64,000 bases of DNA from Acorus gramineus (taxonomy: Eukaryota; Streptophyta; Magnoliopsida; Acorales; Acoraceae): positions 2,781,813 through 2,845,812 of the forward strand of contig CM060852.1 in NCBI GenBank assembly GCA_030737835.1, read 5' to 3'. Below the pieces are notes generated by a model that saw only the letters and a list, made by a program, of their open reading frames with translations, ran no database searches and was not told the DNA's origin. The position numbers and the translations under genes were made by a program. This document shows, in pieces, positions 37,481-50,900 of this stretch (positions are counted from its first letter, which is position 1; each line of letters begins with the position of its first letter).

Positions 37481-38979
37481 TCTAAGTATCTTATTAATAA
37501 TGAGTGATAAACTTTGACAAAAAAAAATGTTATTAACTTTAGACAAAATTTTGGGCATTCTTAATCGAAGAAGATATTTTAAAAAATTTATCCATTGAAA
37601 TTATATAAAAAAAATCTTATTTAAGTTGTTTACATGATGGAATGTCCAAAAATCCAAAAACATATTTTAAAATTTAATAACATTTAACAAAATCTTCCAA
37701 AATTTAATAATGACATTTTTTAATGTTGATTCTTAAGATGGTACTTAAAAATGTAATTTTTTTTTCAAATAAAACATTAATTTTCATGAGTTTAAGTTTT
37801 TAATTGAGTGGATGTGTGAAAGTGAAACATTTTACGTAGATGTAAAGGGAAATTTCATTATTAGATAGAATAAGGATAATTAAGTCATTTCATGTTGCAT
37901 GAATCTCAAATAAGACTTTTTTAAGATACAAATTTTAGAAATGGCTTATATGGATATTCTTAAATCTTAAAAGATTTTTATGAGTATTTTTTCTTTTTCT
38001 TAATTAACATTTCAAATTCTACCTATTCCAAATCACATTGCATATCCAATGCATAGGAACTAACTCTAAACATACATTACACTCATCATGTGTTGGGATT
38101 CTACACGTAGATCCCCCGTGTGAGTCAATCGAAATACCTCATGCAGATGATACAAATTAATTAAGTTCTATATGAATCATTTTTTTTCTGAAGTAAAAAT
38201 CATTAAAATTGATGACAATTTAATTGAAAGTGGTATTTTTTTATCATTTATATATATATCAAGCCTTCTTATTGAATCACACAGGGATCCACCTTGTCTT
38301 TTAACTCAAGAGGATCTAAAAATGAACACAAAATAAATCCTGCATTCATATCACTCAATTCAAGTCCAATATATTACAATTTCATAAAATGATTATTCTC
38401 CCTGCCTATGTTTGGGGCAATTTGGCGTGTGAGAAATGCGATGGTTTTTTTTGGTTCCCCATTATATTTTGACCCATCTGGGAGATGGTTTGGCTCAGCA
38501 TCTTTTAAAAATTATACCTAAAAAAGTTTTCTGTCACAGTTTTAGAAAATACAACGACTTGACTATTCATATATTATCTACTATTTAAATATCATCACAT
38601 ATATTTAATTGTTTAACACTCAATTAAAAAATATTAATAAATAATAAAATATTTTTTAATTTGTACATACAGTTTATTATCATTTTTTGTATATTTAAAC
38701 ACACCATTAAGATTTAAATTGTAAAAAATAAAAAAATTGTTATAAAATATGTTTTTAGATATTTTAAACTTTCTAAAGTCTTTTGGGGCACCTATATATG
38801 TTTAATATTAGACTAAAAAAATCCTTATGCAAGGCACTTATAAAATATAAATCATAAAAAATTGAAAAAAAACTTTTAAAAAGTTATGAAAAGTCTAAAA
38901 AAAATCTTGTAAATTTTTGAATGACAATTTTAACATTATTTACATAGGGTATTTAAAGCCCCCTTTTCAATTATTGTCC

Positions 38980-41215
38980 TACTCCTCATCCCTCTCTCTC
39001 AAGCTCTCGACGAAAAAAAGGCGCCCTGTCTCTGCGCCGATTGCGAAAAAAGGAAAGCCCTAGTCACCAGATCTTCACCACCGTCGCCATACACCGGATC
39101 GTCGGCGACACCTTCCATCGATCGAAGTTCTCACAAACTGATTTTGAGCACAACATCTTGTCTGAGAACCATTGCTCATTCGCGGATCCGGCCCCTCTCA
39201 TCATCTTCTTCGCCTTCCGACACTCTGATCTCGTGCCTCCTCTTCGGATCTCCACTCCACTGAACGATCTAGGTAAAACTCCACTTCAAAAGCAGTAGAA
39301 TATCTTCAAATCTTTCTTGCAACCACTGTTTAGGATTTGGTTATGTTTTTGGATATTTTTAACTACATATTGGTATCCATTGTTGTGAATTGGTTATGGT
39401 AAATATGGTTGGGGTCATTTTAATGGTGCCATGTTATGCTATTGAGTCGGTAAGAGTCCCCACGCTCCTCACTTATCTTCTTTTTGTATTGATGGGTGGT
39501 TTATGATCAGGGTCATCTTCATTAGTCCTAGCTTGCTTATGATGGCGGTTTGATTCGTTGTTAATGAATTGTAAATCAACTACTTGATAAGTTATGGATA
39601 GGTTGCATTGCAATTGTATCATTTATGAAGGGATGTGGAGATTGTTTGAGAAGCTATCTGATTAGGTTTAATTCCAGTCATTTTGATTGAGAATACTAAG
39701 ATAATGTTTTTGTCACATGAAAGTGGGGTTAGGAAACAAATAATTTTAGTGCAAATAATTGACAACTTAAGTTCATGTTTTGATTATGTAGTTCTCTGAA
39801 GGAAATTATTTCCATATATCTGTTAAATCCATATGAATTACATCTCAGTTAATATATCAACTGTGTAGCTCATAATAATAAAGCAATCTGTGTGACACTA
39901 GCTATTCCCTGTCTCCCCTTTTATCAGAGTTCAGTCAATAAAATATAACATTGAGTATTATTAATGCTTTCAGTATTTTGTGACTCATCAATTGCATTTA
40001 TTCTATTTTCGAAATGATATGGAGATGTATGAATGAGACATAAAGTTACAAAAAGGTCATGTATGCATTGAATTTGATAGGAAGATTCCATATTAAACTG
40101 TTACTATCTACATAATAAACACAGAGCTGGCTTAAATCTCTCTAAGCAGAAAGTAGTTTAACTTGCTGTATGAAGACATAAGTATTTTAGGTGAAGTGGT
40201 TAATGGAGTTTTATGTCTCATACGTGTAAGATGATACATGGAATTATTCTAATGCCATTTTCTTTGCTAATTGTGGCCTCTGTCAATCAATGTGGTAAAT
40301 CATCATCATAATTAGATAATAAACATGCTTCCTATGTTAATTTTACCATATCTTGTAGCAAGTTCTCACAAACCATGACATATGGTTTCTATTTATCACT
40401 ACATGTTAAGGTAGCCGTATATGTTCATATCATTCAATGATTCAAAATTTTCATCACTATTGAGGATAGTCTTTTGTTATTCATTTCATACTCTTTTAAT
40501 TTTCTTGTCATTATCAATTAACTATGGATTCTTTTGGTTGACTACTTTTTCTTCTTTGATTTAGTGGAAGGTGGAAGTTGAGTTGAGGCAAACTAGACTC
40601 TGTAGAACACGTTTATCCAATTAGATAGTTTTTATTGGATTTTTTTTTATAGAGTTTTTACTGGATTTGTTGGATGCGATTTATGGGTGTATATGCATTT
40701 GTTGGAGGGTCCTGAAATGTTCTATCAATAAGGGGCCTGTTCTATCAATCTCATACCACTTCTCTATTCTATCAAGATAGTGCATTGATTATTGTGTAAT
40801 TTGTTGCCTATGTTTCGTGTGTGTAGTTCTTGTAGTCCTATGGTTTAGGAAGTCTCAATTTGACTATAAATCCTAGGACAAACAAAAGTTATGTTGGTTT
40901 GATATTGGATTGAAACTCAAACCATTTTGTTTTAGGTACATTATTGATGCTAGGTGTGATAGGGGGCTTCATGGAGTCTGGATTGCAGTCTTCGCTACCA
41001 GCCAGGCAAACGTGTGCGCATGCTCAGTGTGTACCACTCGCACCCACAATCGAAGAATGTTATGCGTCCCTCCAAGATTGACCCTGATAGTGACCTCTAT
41101 GTGTTCGAGGATCAACCTACTGCAAAAAATGTTCAATCCTTAGCCGTTGATGTGTTTTTACTAGTCAATTTTGGATGTTGTAGTTCATTTTTTTGCTCTC
41201 CCTGTTATTAAACAA
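38980..41215 (+). pseudogene. Possible degenerate transcription unit
   Basis: 38990-39274 is GC-richer and looks like a plant leader exon: a CT-rich start, then an 85-codon open stretch ending near a splice-donor-like CGATCTAG/GTAAAACTCC. A likely acceptor TTTTAG/GTACATTATTG is at about 40936, followed to 41208 by a second GC-richer open stretch that includes RVRMLSVYHSHPQSKNVMRP and KIDPDSDLYVFEDQPTAKNV. I do not recognise either product, and a stop lies upstream in the second frame. A decayed gene or a non-coding transcript are both possible. The DNA between is AT-rich with nothing recognised. Confidence 0.3.
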
Positions 41216-43838
41216 TGGCATTTGAAATTTTTTCCATATCATTCTTTGCAATCTCCAGAGAAATGAAAGTTTATAATTATCAGAGTTTTCGACAGATTTA
41301 ACACAAAATTATTTGTTTTTTACGTGTAGGTATCCACGAAAATATGTCATTGTTCTATATAGGGCATTAGTGGTTGATGTATTTAATGGAAAAAACCAAT
41401 AATCTTTAACATCTCAAACATGTTTTCAGAGTTTCAACCAAACATCAAAATAACATTCAGCACATATAAAATGGACCGAAATACCCTCCTAATAAGCGCA
41501 GCATAATCTATTTCTACATTTATTAATCAGTACTTAAATTCGCGTTACGCCGCTGCCACCTTAGTTTTATTGGGATGATTTTATTGGAGCGGATGATTGT
41601 GCTGAGCTCACCGATTTCCTGTGACAGTGACGGTACAGGTTAGTTAGCGTGTACCGACGGTGCGTGGGACGTCAGGATCCGCTCATTCAATGCGCCCCAA
41701 CAGACTCCATTAAATGCGTTTTGTTTTGAAAATGGAAATGACAACACTGCCCTTCTGTCGAGGAGTCCGGTATAACTGACTTGAAGTCACGTAAAAGTAC
41801 AAAATGGTCCATTCACTTGTCCAATGCTTCGCTGGTGATTTTTTTTTTAAAACTCAGAAATTCTGTGGTTGTAAAATAATTATTAAATATCTGAAATTAT
41901 TTTACATAAACGTCGTGGATTAATTCGACATTTTTTCGTGATTTATTAGTTAAATTTTTTACATTTTTTTATAGGAAATTTAGACCTTATATAACTTGAC
42001 AAGACAGTTATAAAAGATTCAAAAACGAAAGAGTAAAGAGAAGATAAGTGGCTCAGGTTTGCCAATGGAGTACATAGCAAATAAATAAAAATGCTGAAAT
42101 CAAGCCAGACGAACTAGCCCATCGATGTTAACGAAGAGTTCCACATCGATTCACCAGTCCTCAATCCCTGTCCTTTATCCCTCGATGCGGAGTTGGTCAC
42201 CTTCCCAGTCCACACTGCCCGCCCCTGCTAGTAAACACCCCCATTGCTTGATCACAGAGAGCGCCATTTGACTAAGGTTTTCAAAATAGAAGGTTTGATT
42301 CCAAAAAATAGCTTTGTTTCTAGTCTTCAAGATTGCCCATAGGCCGATAGGAATTTCAGAAAAAATCTGCTATATATTTTTAACATTTTTTTTCATTATA
42401 ACAATTTTTACTATAACATACAGTGAATCATGTTATTTTTGGATGGTAAATGTTAAGAGGCTAACCTTGTTTCCGGCCCCAAATATAATTAGTCAAATTT
42501 TCTTTTTTAAAATCATATAAATCATCTCATTAGGTATGCATGCATTTTTATATATAAAAAAAAGGATAGATATTCCAATGAATTAAACAATATTATTATA
42601 AAAAATATAATTTTTTTAATAGTATATATATATATATTATTACAGTGGAATGAGATAACAAAGTATATGAGACTATATTTAAACAGTAAAATGAACTCTT
42701 TATAACACCAATACACTTAATTTGTTTTATAATTCTGATCTACAACCCAACACAATAATGATATACTACACTCTTATAATATATAATTTATTATTTTAAC
42801 TTATAATTCTGACCTACAACTCACCAAATCTGAAATCCCCATGCATGGAATTCCCAGAATGCCCCTCAAAAAACGGCATCTGTCATCCGTACGTGTTTGT
42901 TACCGACGACCTTTCCCAGAATACCCCCTATCCAGAAAATCAAGTTTGAAAGCGACCTCTCGGACTCGGTGGGTATGGTTTCTGCGAGTGATACGGTGCA
43001 CGTGCATTCGCCCCAATTTTTTTATTGAAAACATTTCAAAAAAACCCCGGTTCACTTTATGAAATTTATATAACCATTTAAAAATATCTATATAATTAAA
43101 CTTGGATGAGAATTATTATGTAAAAATTTCGTTTGATTAACCTTGTATGTAAACACAGTATATCAGAAAAATCCTTACAAAGTGTTAAAGATGTGCAAAA
43201 CTTTTTATAAATGATGATTTTATCCATCCAAATAAATTATAAAATCCTATTCAAATGGGTACAATCGTCATTTATGGAGCGTTTTTTTGCATTTTTAACA
43301 CATTGTAGTATTTTCAGTTAGGGTTAAATAAACACAATATTTTTCATATGTCAACAAAAATTTAACTAACGAGTTATTTGGATTTGCATGTGTTTTTAGA
43401 GAGTTTTATGGACCTTAGAAAAAAATTAGGGGGTTAAAAATCGTGCATGTTCGGAGTTTTTTGGTACTGGTCTGTCCATATGAATCGAACTATACAACTT
43501 ATAAATCTAACTGCACAGTCAATTGTTGGGTACATGTTGTACTCTTCTAATGGATACTAATGATACTTAAGAATTCCTGTTTTATCTGGATCCCATAGAA
43601 GAGTGGACCCTTCCCCCTGTTCTCCGTTTCAGCCCATTTCTAATCTTTGTGATATACAAATAGACTAACATTTCATCAAATAATTTGAAAATAGAAAATA
43701 TATTCAATAATTGACTGTGCAGTTACATTCATAAGCTATATAGTACTGTAGTTCGATTCATAGACTCTGGAATTCAATACTAATAAGACTGACTGGATCC
43801 AAACCCGCATGTTCATGCATGCCCGTCGAAATTTCCAT
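41216..43838. other. Intergenic; MYB upstream region
   Basis: No gene seen. 41540-41830 is less AT-rich without a reading frame. A fold-back element related to the 37-kb copy occupies about 43030-43465 (AAATTTATATAACCATTTAA against the inverted AAGGTCCATAAAACTCTCTA). The last 400 bp should contain the MYB promoter. Confidence 0.5.
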
Positions 43839-43849
43839 ATATATATAAA
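43839..43849 (+). promoter_or_regulatory. TATA-like box of the MYB gene
   Basis: ATATATATATAAAG lies only about 15-25 bp before the first ATG (43864). A start site 25-35 bp downstream would fall after that ATG and before the second in-frame ATG (43891). Confidence 0.5.
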
Positions 43850-43863
43850 GAACAGCAGCATCA

Positions 43864-45994
43864 ATGGCAGGTTCTCAAGAAAGTGTTTCAATGGAGGGGA
43901 AGACATACAAGAAGGGTTTGTGGACAATTGATGAGGACAAAATCCTGATGGACTACATTAGGGTCCATGGGAAGGGACAATGGAACAGCATCCCCAAAAA
44001 AACTGGTGAAAAATATAGGCTAGTCATGTTTGATTCAAATATGCTCTCTCTCTCTCTCTCTCTCTCATTGACTAAATTTTTTTATGTTTTTTTCTCTTTT
44101 CTCTTTGAAGTTATCCTAGGAATTCAAAATAAAATTGCGAGAACAATATCTGTTTTTGTTGTGATTTTGAAGTGAGTGGCGGCTTTTTTTGGGCATGGAG
44201 TTGTGGTAGATCTTCACTACCTAGCTCTCGTCCCCGCACCGTGTTGTCCATTTTTTTTCTTCTCCATATTGCTTTTATTTTTGTGTTTTTGTTTTGCTCT
44301 ATTTTCTATTCACCTCCCACTCATATATGTTCTATTTTGATTCCATTAAAATGGAATATGCCCACATTTCTCTAAAAAAAAAAAAAAACAATATATGCTT
44401 TTTTCTTTTAAAAAGAAATGTTTGATTCGATAGATTATTTTTAATTCATGGAATGTATGTGTATAAAGATGATGGTTTATATTTAAAAGAAGAAAAAAAA
44501 GAAATAATGATTGATGAATGTGGAGGTGTGTAAGGTGCAGGTTTGAAGAGGTGTGGGAAGAGCTGCAGATTGAGGTGGATAAATTATCTGTCTCCGAGTG
44601 TGAAGAAAGGGAGGTTCAGTGAAGATGAAGATGACCTTATTATTCGTCTCCACAACCTTCTTGGAAATAGGTTTTTCTCTTTAATTACTAGCTTCTTTTT
44701 TGTCTGATTATGATTAGAATTTTTGTTGGGTGTAACCTCATGTGTTGCAAGAAACTTTAAAAACAAAATGAAAAAAAAAAAAAAAAAAGATTCTACTAAA
44801 AAATCCCATTTTGTTAAAACATTTGTGCTGAACTACTATTTCTAGCAATGTCCCTCTAAAAGGTTTTAATTGTTTCCTTTTGAGGATCATCTTGTAAAAT
44901 ATAAAATATTTATATCGTGCATTAGAGGAATATATACATAGAAAAACAAAAACAAAAAATACCTTTTTTTATTAAAAAAAAAGTAATCATAGTATAATAG
45001 TAAATTTCTCTGAAGGTACTTTATTATTTGAGATTCAAATCAAGTCTCTATCCAATTAAGTCTGAAATTTGATCAATACTATCAATATCAAACCGCATTA
45101 CATATAAATCAAACTACTAAGCCTATTAATCGAATTGCACAATAATTATTGAGTATATAAATCACTTTTATATTGGATTCAGTCAAGTGTGGGTTTAATC
45201 AGTATCATCAATATCCAATAGAAGAGTGACACATGTACTCAACAATTAATTGCATGTATAGTTCAATACTAATGGTACTGACCAAACTCATGCCTAACTG
45301 AATCATCCGTATAGAACTGCATCGGATCCTTCCAGAAATATAACCTAGAACCAGATCTTCATTATCTAAACGCATGAGGAAGTGATTCGGTAATTAAACC
45401 TTCATGAATCAATTTTTGTTCTTTCATTCCAGGTAACCCCCTTTAAGACTCCACTAATGTAGGAGCCGAAACCATTCAAATCATTCATCACAAGGTGATG
45501 CATATACATACTGATGGAGTTTTTTTTTAATGTGTGTCTGAATTGAATTGAATTGAATGTAAAAAAACAGGTGGTCATTGATCGCGGGACGGGTGCCAGG
45601 GAGAACGGACAACCAAGTGAAGAACCACTGGAACACCCATTTGAGCAAGAAGCTTGGGATCAACAAGGACAAAAAGGCATCGAAGGCGGCGGCTCCATCG
45701 CCTCCGCCTCATCGACCTGAAGAAGCGGAGAGGCCCAAGCTCGTCGAGGAATTCTGTTCTTCAACGCGTGCTCGCCAAGCGAACACAGTTGATGAACCAT
45801 CATCATCCCCCTGTGGACTTGTTCCTCAGGAGGGGGAGATCACAGAAGGCGCCACCACCGATGCGAGTTGTTCGAGAGACCACCTCGCGAGGACGACGAC
45901 GACGATGAGTGAGTACTGCTCGAGCTCTGATCCTTGCTTGGTGGAGGATCTGTTTGAGGGGTACTCACTTGATGTGTTTTGGGGGAGCTTGTGA
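43864..45994 (+). CDS. R2R3-MYB transcription factor, WER/GL1-like (231 aa)
   Basis: Exons 43864-44005, 44541-44670 and 45571-45994 join in frame, giving 231 residues with the standard R2R3 intron positions. R2 reads [20 protein letters not shown] through [15 protein letters not shown], with three regularly spaced Trp. R3 reads [20 protein letters not shown] to [15 protein letters not shown]. The bHLH-interaction signature [D/E]LxxRxxxLxxxxxxLxxxR is present in R3 ([10 protein letters not shown]...LIAGR). KKGLWT, HGKGQWN and [10 protein letters not shown] are typical of subgroup 15 (WEREWOLF, GLABRA1, MYB23), which act with bHLH and WD40 partners to set trichome or root-hair fate; other bHLH-binding subgroups remain possible. 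The tail is Ser-rich and acidic, ending [10 protein letters not shown]-like then DVFWGSL, a plausible activation region. The start could be 43864 or 43891. A (CT)n tract sits in intron 1. Confidence 0.93.
44044..44066 (+). repeat. (CT)n microsatellite in MYB intron 1
   Basis: About 11 uninterrupted CT units shortly after the donor of intron 1. The same intron contains an A-run at 44374-44388. Confidence 0.9.
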
Positions 45995-47963
45995 TGAAAA
46001 TTTGTTTGGTTTGTGTTGTTTGTTGGTCTTGATGGGTGATGAAGTTGCTCTGTTTCTGGATGTGTAAATCATTCTGCATTGGCATAATTTAGAAAAATAA
46101 TAATAATTACAACAATGATGGTCTGTCCTGCCCCACGTGCAGTCTTTTCACAAGTTCTAGGTTTGGAGTGCAGAAATAGTAGCCTTATTCACAGTTCAGA
46201 GGACATACTAGTTAATCAAAATGTTAAAATACCATGTCAGTATTTTATCACTCAACTAGATACTTATTTACTACATTATTATTTAATTGATTATTGTTAT
46301 TCCAATGGACTAGCTAAATAACTAACAAAAATAATAGTGGGTCCACCTCTCTACCCACTCAAACCTCTTCACCCACCCAAAATAATATTTTTTTGAATCT
46401 TTTAAATGGTGAGGCCCACATTTGATTGACTAAAGCACTAGCCACAGTTAACATTTCCCTTAACATATGACAGACGAGGCCCACATTTAGCTTGCCCTTA
46501 ACACTTCCATTGGAGCACCATTTTTACATGTTTTCTAAAAATATGACACTAATTAGTGAGTTAACATGTCCATTGAAGATGCTCTCATACCGGTTTTTCA
46601 AAATTACATAATGTCATACAAAGTGAAGTGTATTTTTTTCTTAAAAAAAAAAAAATTAAAATCCATACACTATAATGGTACAATATACATTAAGATAACA
46701 CAATATATATTGCTAAACGAACTGAGTGTATCAACACTCTTTTGATGTTTCTAAAATGTATCTATTCATTTGATTAAGCATATATATTTTAATAAAATGA
46801 CATACTCTAATGAATTGGTATTGACTAATTATAAAAGAAGTGAAAAATTATGTACTTCGATTAACAAGATTTATACTTCATTGTTATGTAAACATCACTG
46901 CGTATTGGCAGAGGTGCACTTGAATGTCTTATATCAGTGATGATTTTGTAGTTCCAGAAGTCACCCATACCAACCAACAAAAAGAAAAACTAGGACACGA
47001 GATCAAATTAAATTTTTTGACTGGGAGTTAATCATGGACTAACATTTTCCCATTCACAAAAATAATTTTGGAGATGCATGGTATCAGTTAGCTATTATCA
47101 AACTTGCAGAAATTATTTGATGATTTAGCACTTCTGAAAAGCAACTACTACTCTATTTATTGTTTGCCTATACAGTAGCTCTCAAAACTGAGGTCAGAAC
47201 TTAAAAACATATGAAAAGGAACTTATGTTTTGGGTGAGATTTGTAATTCCGTTTTCATGTATTAAGTAATGACCTCGAAATGAAAAACATAAGCAGAGAA
47301 TTAGATAGGCAAATATACTACTTCAAGCATTTTTTTCTGATAGAATTAGAGAGAATTTGTACACGCAATTCTCCCGAAACTAATCCAATTGATACCTAGG
47401 AAATCTTTCAATGCAAACTCCCAAAAAGGATGGAACAAGAACATAACACACATAATATAACAGAGAGAAATATGTTACATAACCTCAGTTTGTATGATCC
47501 ATTTGAAAGCAGACTAGTTATAAAATTAAGGAGCAAACAAACATATAAACAACAATTAACCACATGTGGAAAATGAAGTTCACATCATTTAACTATAAGC
47601 ATCAAAATTCAAAAGCTAAATTTTGTATGATTGTATATCGATAAAAATAATTGTCAACCTCATGCCTGGCGATGTTATTTCTGTTACCATTTGTCGTCGT
47701 CTTCCATTGCCATCGATGAAGCAAATCATCACATAGTAGAAGTGAGACATGGAGAAATATCGATAGATGAAGACCATTGATCCTTTCCAAATAATTGAAA
47801 TATCAGGTCACCTCAAAAATTGTTTTAACAGTTTGCAGATCCCAAACGGTGGCCGCCCCAACATCTCTTCCAATAGTCAAAAGAATAAAATAATTTTGCA
47901 TCATACACGAACAAACTATGATATTTTCTTTGATTGTAAAGAATAGTACTGTCCAATGAGCTA
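45995..47963. other. Convergent intergenic region between MYB and COG1
   Basis: The 3' UTR of MYB (about 45995-46110) and that of COG1 (about 47600-47963) face each other. A family-A repeat lies at about 46640-46890. Between them the DNA is AT-rich and no gene is seen. Confidence 0.5.
46640..46890. repeat. MITE-like element, family A
   Basis: Contains GAACTGAGTGTATCAACACT, TTGATTAAGCATATATATTT, AAATGACATACTCTAATGAA and ATTTATACTTCATTGTTA, the family-A vocabulary. Boundaries are approximate. Confidence 0.5.
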
Positions 47964-50900
47964 TCAAGACTCTGATCGACCAGCTCCTGCTGTAAAGGAT
48001 GATAGAAGACCAGCTGCCTGGACGGGAAGTATATCGCCAAAGTTTGACATAGCAGCAGCTGATCTGTGCATGAATCCCAACCGTGATGTGCTCTCTCCCA
48101 GTTTGCTGCCAACCTGTTGTTGTAGGAAAATATTTTAGATAAATAAGCAAAATATTTCTGGATGTTCATGGAATAGCAAAGCCAAAGACATCTTTTTAGG
48201 CAGTCAAATAACGCATCAAATCAGTCCCAGTTAACTTTTTTTTTTTTAGTACAGATTAATATTATTAGACTGGTGCTTGTTTTTCCATGCCATAGTAGCC
48301 TTAGATATATTTTTTTTTCATCGGAGGAACTCCCCGTGGCTGACCTTACGGCCTAGCTGGGAAAGTTACCTTCGCCTGTTTGTCCCTAGTCCCACAGAAA
48401 ATTCTTTTGAATTTCGCCTAACAAACAGGAGGTATGAGTAGCCTTAGATATTAGACCATGAAAACAGGAGGAGAAAAACCAACTTCATTTAGCATCTAGA
48501 AACTATGAGTAATGGTGGATAAGCAACTCTAGAAAATTAGTCCAGCCAGATTTTTCTCCTAAGAATGGTAAATTGGTTTTTCTAAGCTTCTTCCTATTTG
48601 CCTCTGTTCTAACAATTAGAAAAGCATAAAACACCCTCTAACCTTTTACTCCTCATATCAAAATGACAAGAATTCAGATGAGGTTAGATTATAATGGATA
48701 GTCAGTCATGTGACAGTCCAATGAAACTGCGACTCCATGATAAGAAATGTTTGTTTGGAGAACATGGATGATCAAAACTGCAGTTACAGAAACATCTAAG
48801 TACCTTTTCCCCATTTTCTTTTTTTCTTAAACGTGGGAAGCTCACCATTTTATTAAGATGGCAAATATCCAAGGAGAAAGGAGAAACAAGAAATCTTCTC
48901 TAAGATTATAAAAGACAATAGAAGTAAATATAACGATATGTTCTCATGCAGCTTAATCAATAATCAAACTCTCATCACTATAAGTACCTTTCATCATTAT
49001 AATCTTTCTCCTAATAACAGCAAGAACCGGATTGTATTTTTTGAGTAGACAAGTTGTTTTTTAATCTTTTCTTTCTTTGAATGCCTTTTGGACAATTCCC
49101 CTTTTTTGTTTGGAGGTTGAAACAAGATATCTTCTCTAAGATTACAAAAGACAATAAAAGTAAATATAATGATGCATTCTCCGCAGCTTAATCAATAATT
49201 AAACTCTCATCACTATAAGTACCTTTCATCATTACTAATCTGTCTTTTCCTAATAACTGCAAGAACCAGATTGTATTTTTTGAGTAGACAGGTTGTTTTT
49301 TAATCTATTGTTTCTTTGAATCCCTTTTGGACAAATCCCTTTTTTGTTTGGAGGTTGAAATTTCTACAATCCCGCCCCCACCTTTCATTATTTCAAATAT
49401 ATCTTCTCTCGGTAAAAGCAGGAACCAGATTGTATCTTTTGTCTAGATGTTTTTCATCTTTTCTCTTTTTGAATCCCTTACGGAGATGCCTTGCTGCCTT
49501 TTCTGTCGGGGGGTTGGAATTTCTATACACCCCCCTTCTAAAGCTCCGTCACACACATTTCTAACTCCCAGCCTAAACTTCAAAAAAAAAAAAAAATTCC
49601 TTGTTTAGCAAATTCTATGTCCGTCTTTTGAATGTTGAGATGGGTGCTCTCATACAAGAATAGCAAAAAGCATTTAAAAAAAAAAAAGAGAATGGAATTC
49701 GCTTGAGTTTTCTTAAAAAATTGTGAGAAAACTAGATTTATCTATTTAACTTACATCATGTTTATGAATAACACGGATTGATAGCCAATAGTAATAGTAA
49801 TGATAAAAAAAAGATGATATCACAGTATCACTCAATTTTCTCCAAGAGAGAGGATTTATGTTGTTGGTACCTGGGTCATGATGGACTTGATCAATGGTGC
49901 AGTCACTCCAAAACCTGAAGTGTCATCAAACTCAGACTTTGGAGAGTGTTCACCATTTGAATAACCTCTCCAGGAGATGCCAGAGGATGCATCATCAGAA
50001 AGAGAAATGGTTGGTTTACGAGCCCCCCTTGCAGATAACACTGGAGCACTGCAAGCAAAGAAAGAGCTTGAGAATTTCTCCAATTAACTCAATTTAATTA
50101 TTAATAATCTATTAATAAGGATTCAGATATCAAAGCAGCCCATAAAAAACAAATCAATTGAGCATGAAGTTGAAAACGCAGAAGTAGCAAGCCAACATTG
50201 CATTAATTAATTATAATCCTACACAGTTGGGTTCTTTCAAAGTGTAGCTTGTGATTTGTGAATGGAACGAAGCATGAAAAATGGACAAATGAGGTCCAAA
50301 ACTCTGAATTGTGCTTGGCATGTACAAATTTTTTTTTTCGAAAAAGAAATGTACAAATTAATAATATCAGAAGCATGAGAAAGATTACTCCATGATAAGG
50401 TGAAATAAAAGTGATACAAGGAATCTCGGAAAGAAATGTCACATAGGCTGTGAAAGTAAGGAGAAAGTTTTAACCAAGTTCCTTCTAAAAATTAGAAGCA
50501 TGTTTGAGCATGTTCCTTATGCCGTTTTATCATAATATATTATTTCCCATCAACAAAAGAAAATGCACAGCAAATATCAATGAACACATGCAGTTTTGTT
50601 CATAATTTTATCTTTTCAGTTCATAGCTCATGTATGTGTGTGTCGGTTCACAATTTAAAATTTACTTCAAAGTGATGCCAACCTGATTGGAAGATATTTA
50701 AATCGGGGAACTGTAGCACATCTCAATATATTTGACTCTGAATTCGTCTTTGTAGGCAACTTTTGAACAGCATCGGTGTACATGCGATTCAGCTGTACAA
50801 AGAACCCAAAGAGGACAGCATATCTTTTGTATGACTGCTTCTCATTCTCCCAGAGATAAGGCTCATACCTGCTCATTGGGAAATTATAATTTAATTCACT

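Larger units (their letters stand above)
33211..38979. other. Gene-poor intergenic DNA
   Basis: Promoter of the REX4-like gene lies just above 33211; nothing else functional is recognised. Inverted-repeat elements are listed separately at 34732-35135 and 36964-37480. A 72-codon minus-strand frame at 36181-36399 (containing RIEMTRMTAGRNKIQQSH) looks protein-like but has no identifiable family. The remainder is very AT-rich. Confidence 0.45.

Noticed and set aside
47803-48169. Minus-strand frames of 114-115 codons around the COG1 terminal exon
   Set aside because: They run in other frames through the last COG1 exon into its 3' UTR; the WD-like wording (TVWDLQTVKTIF) is too short to support a WD40 gene.
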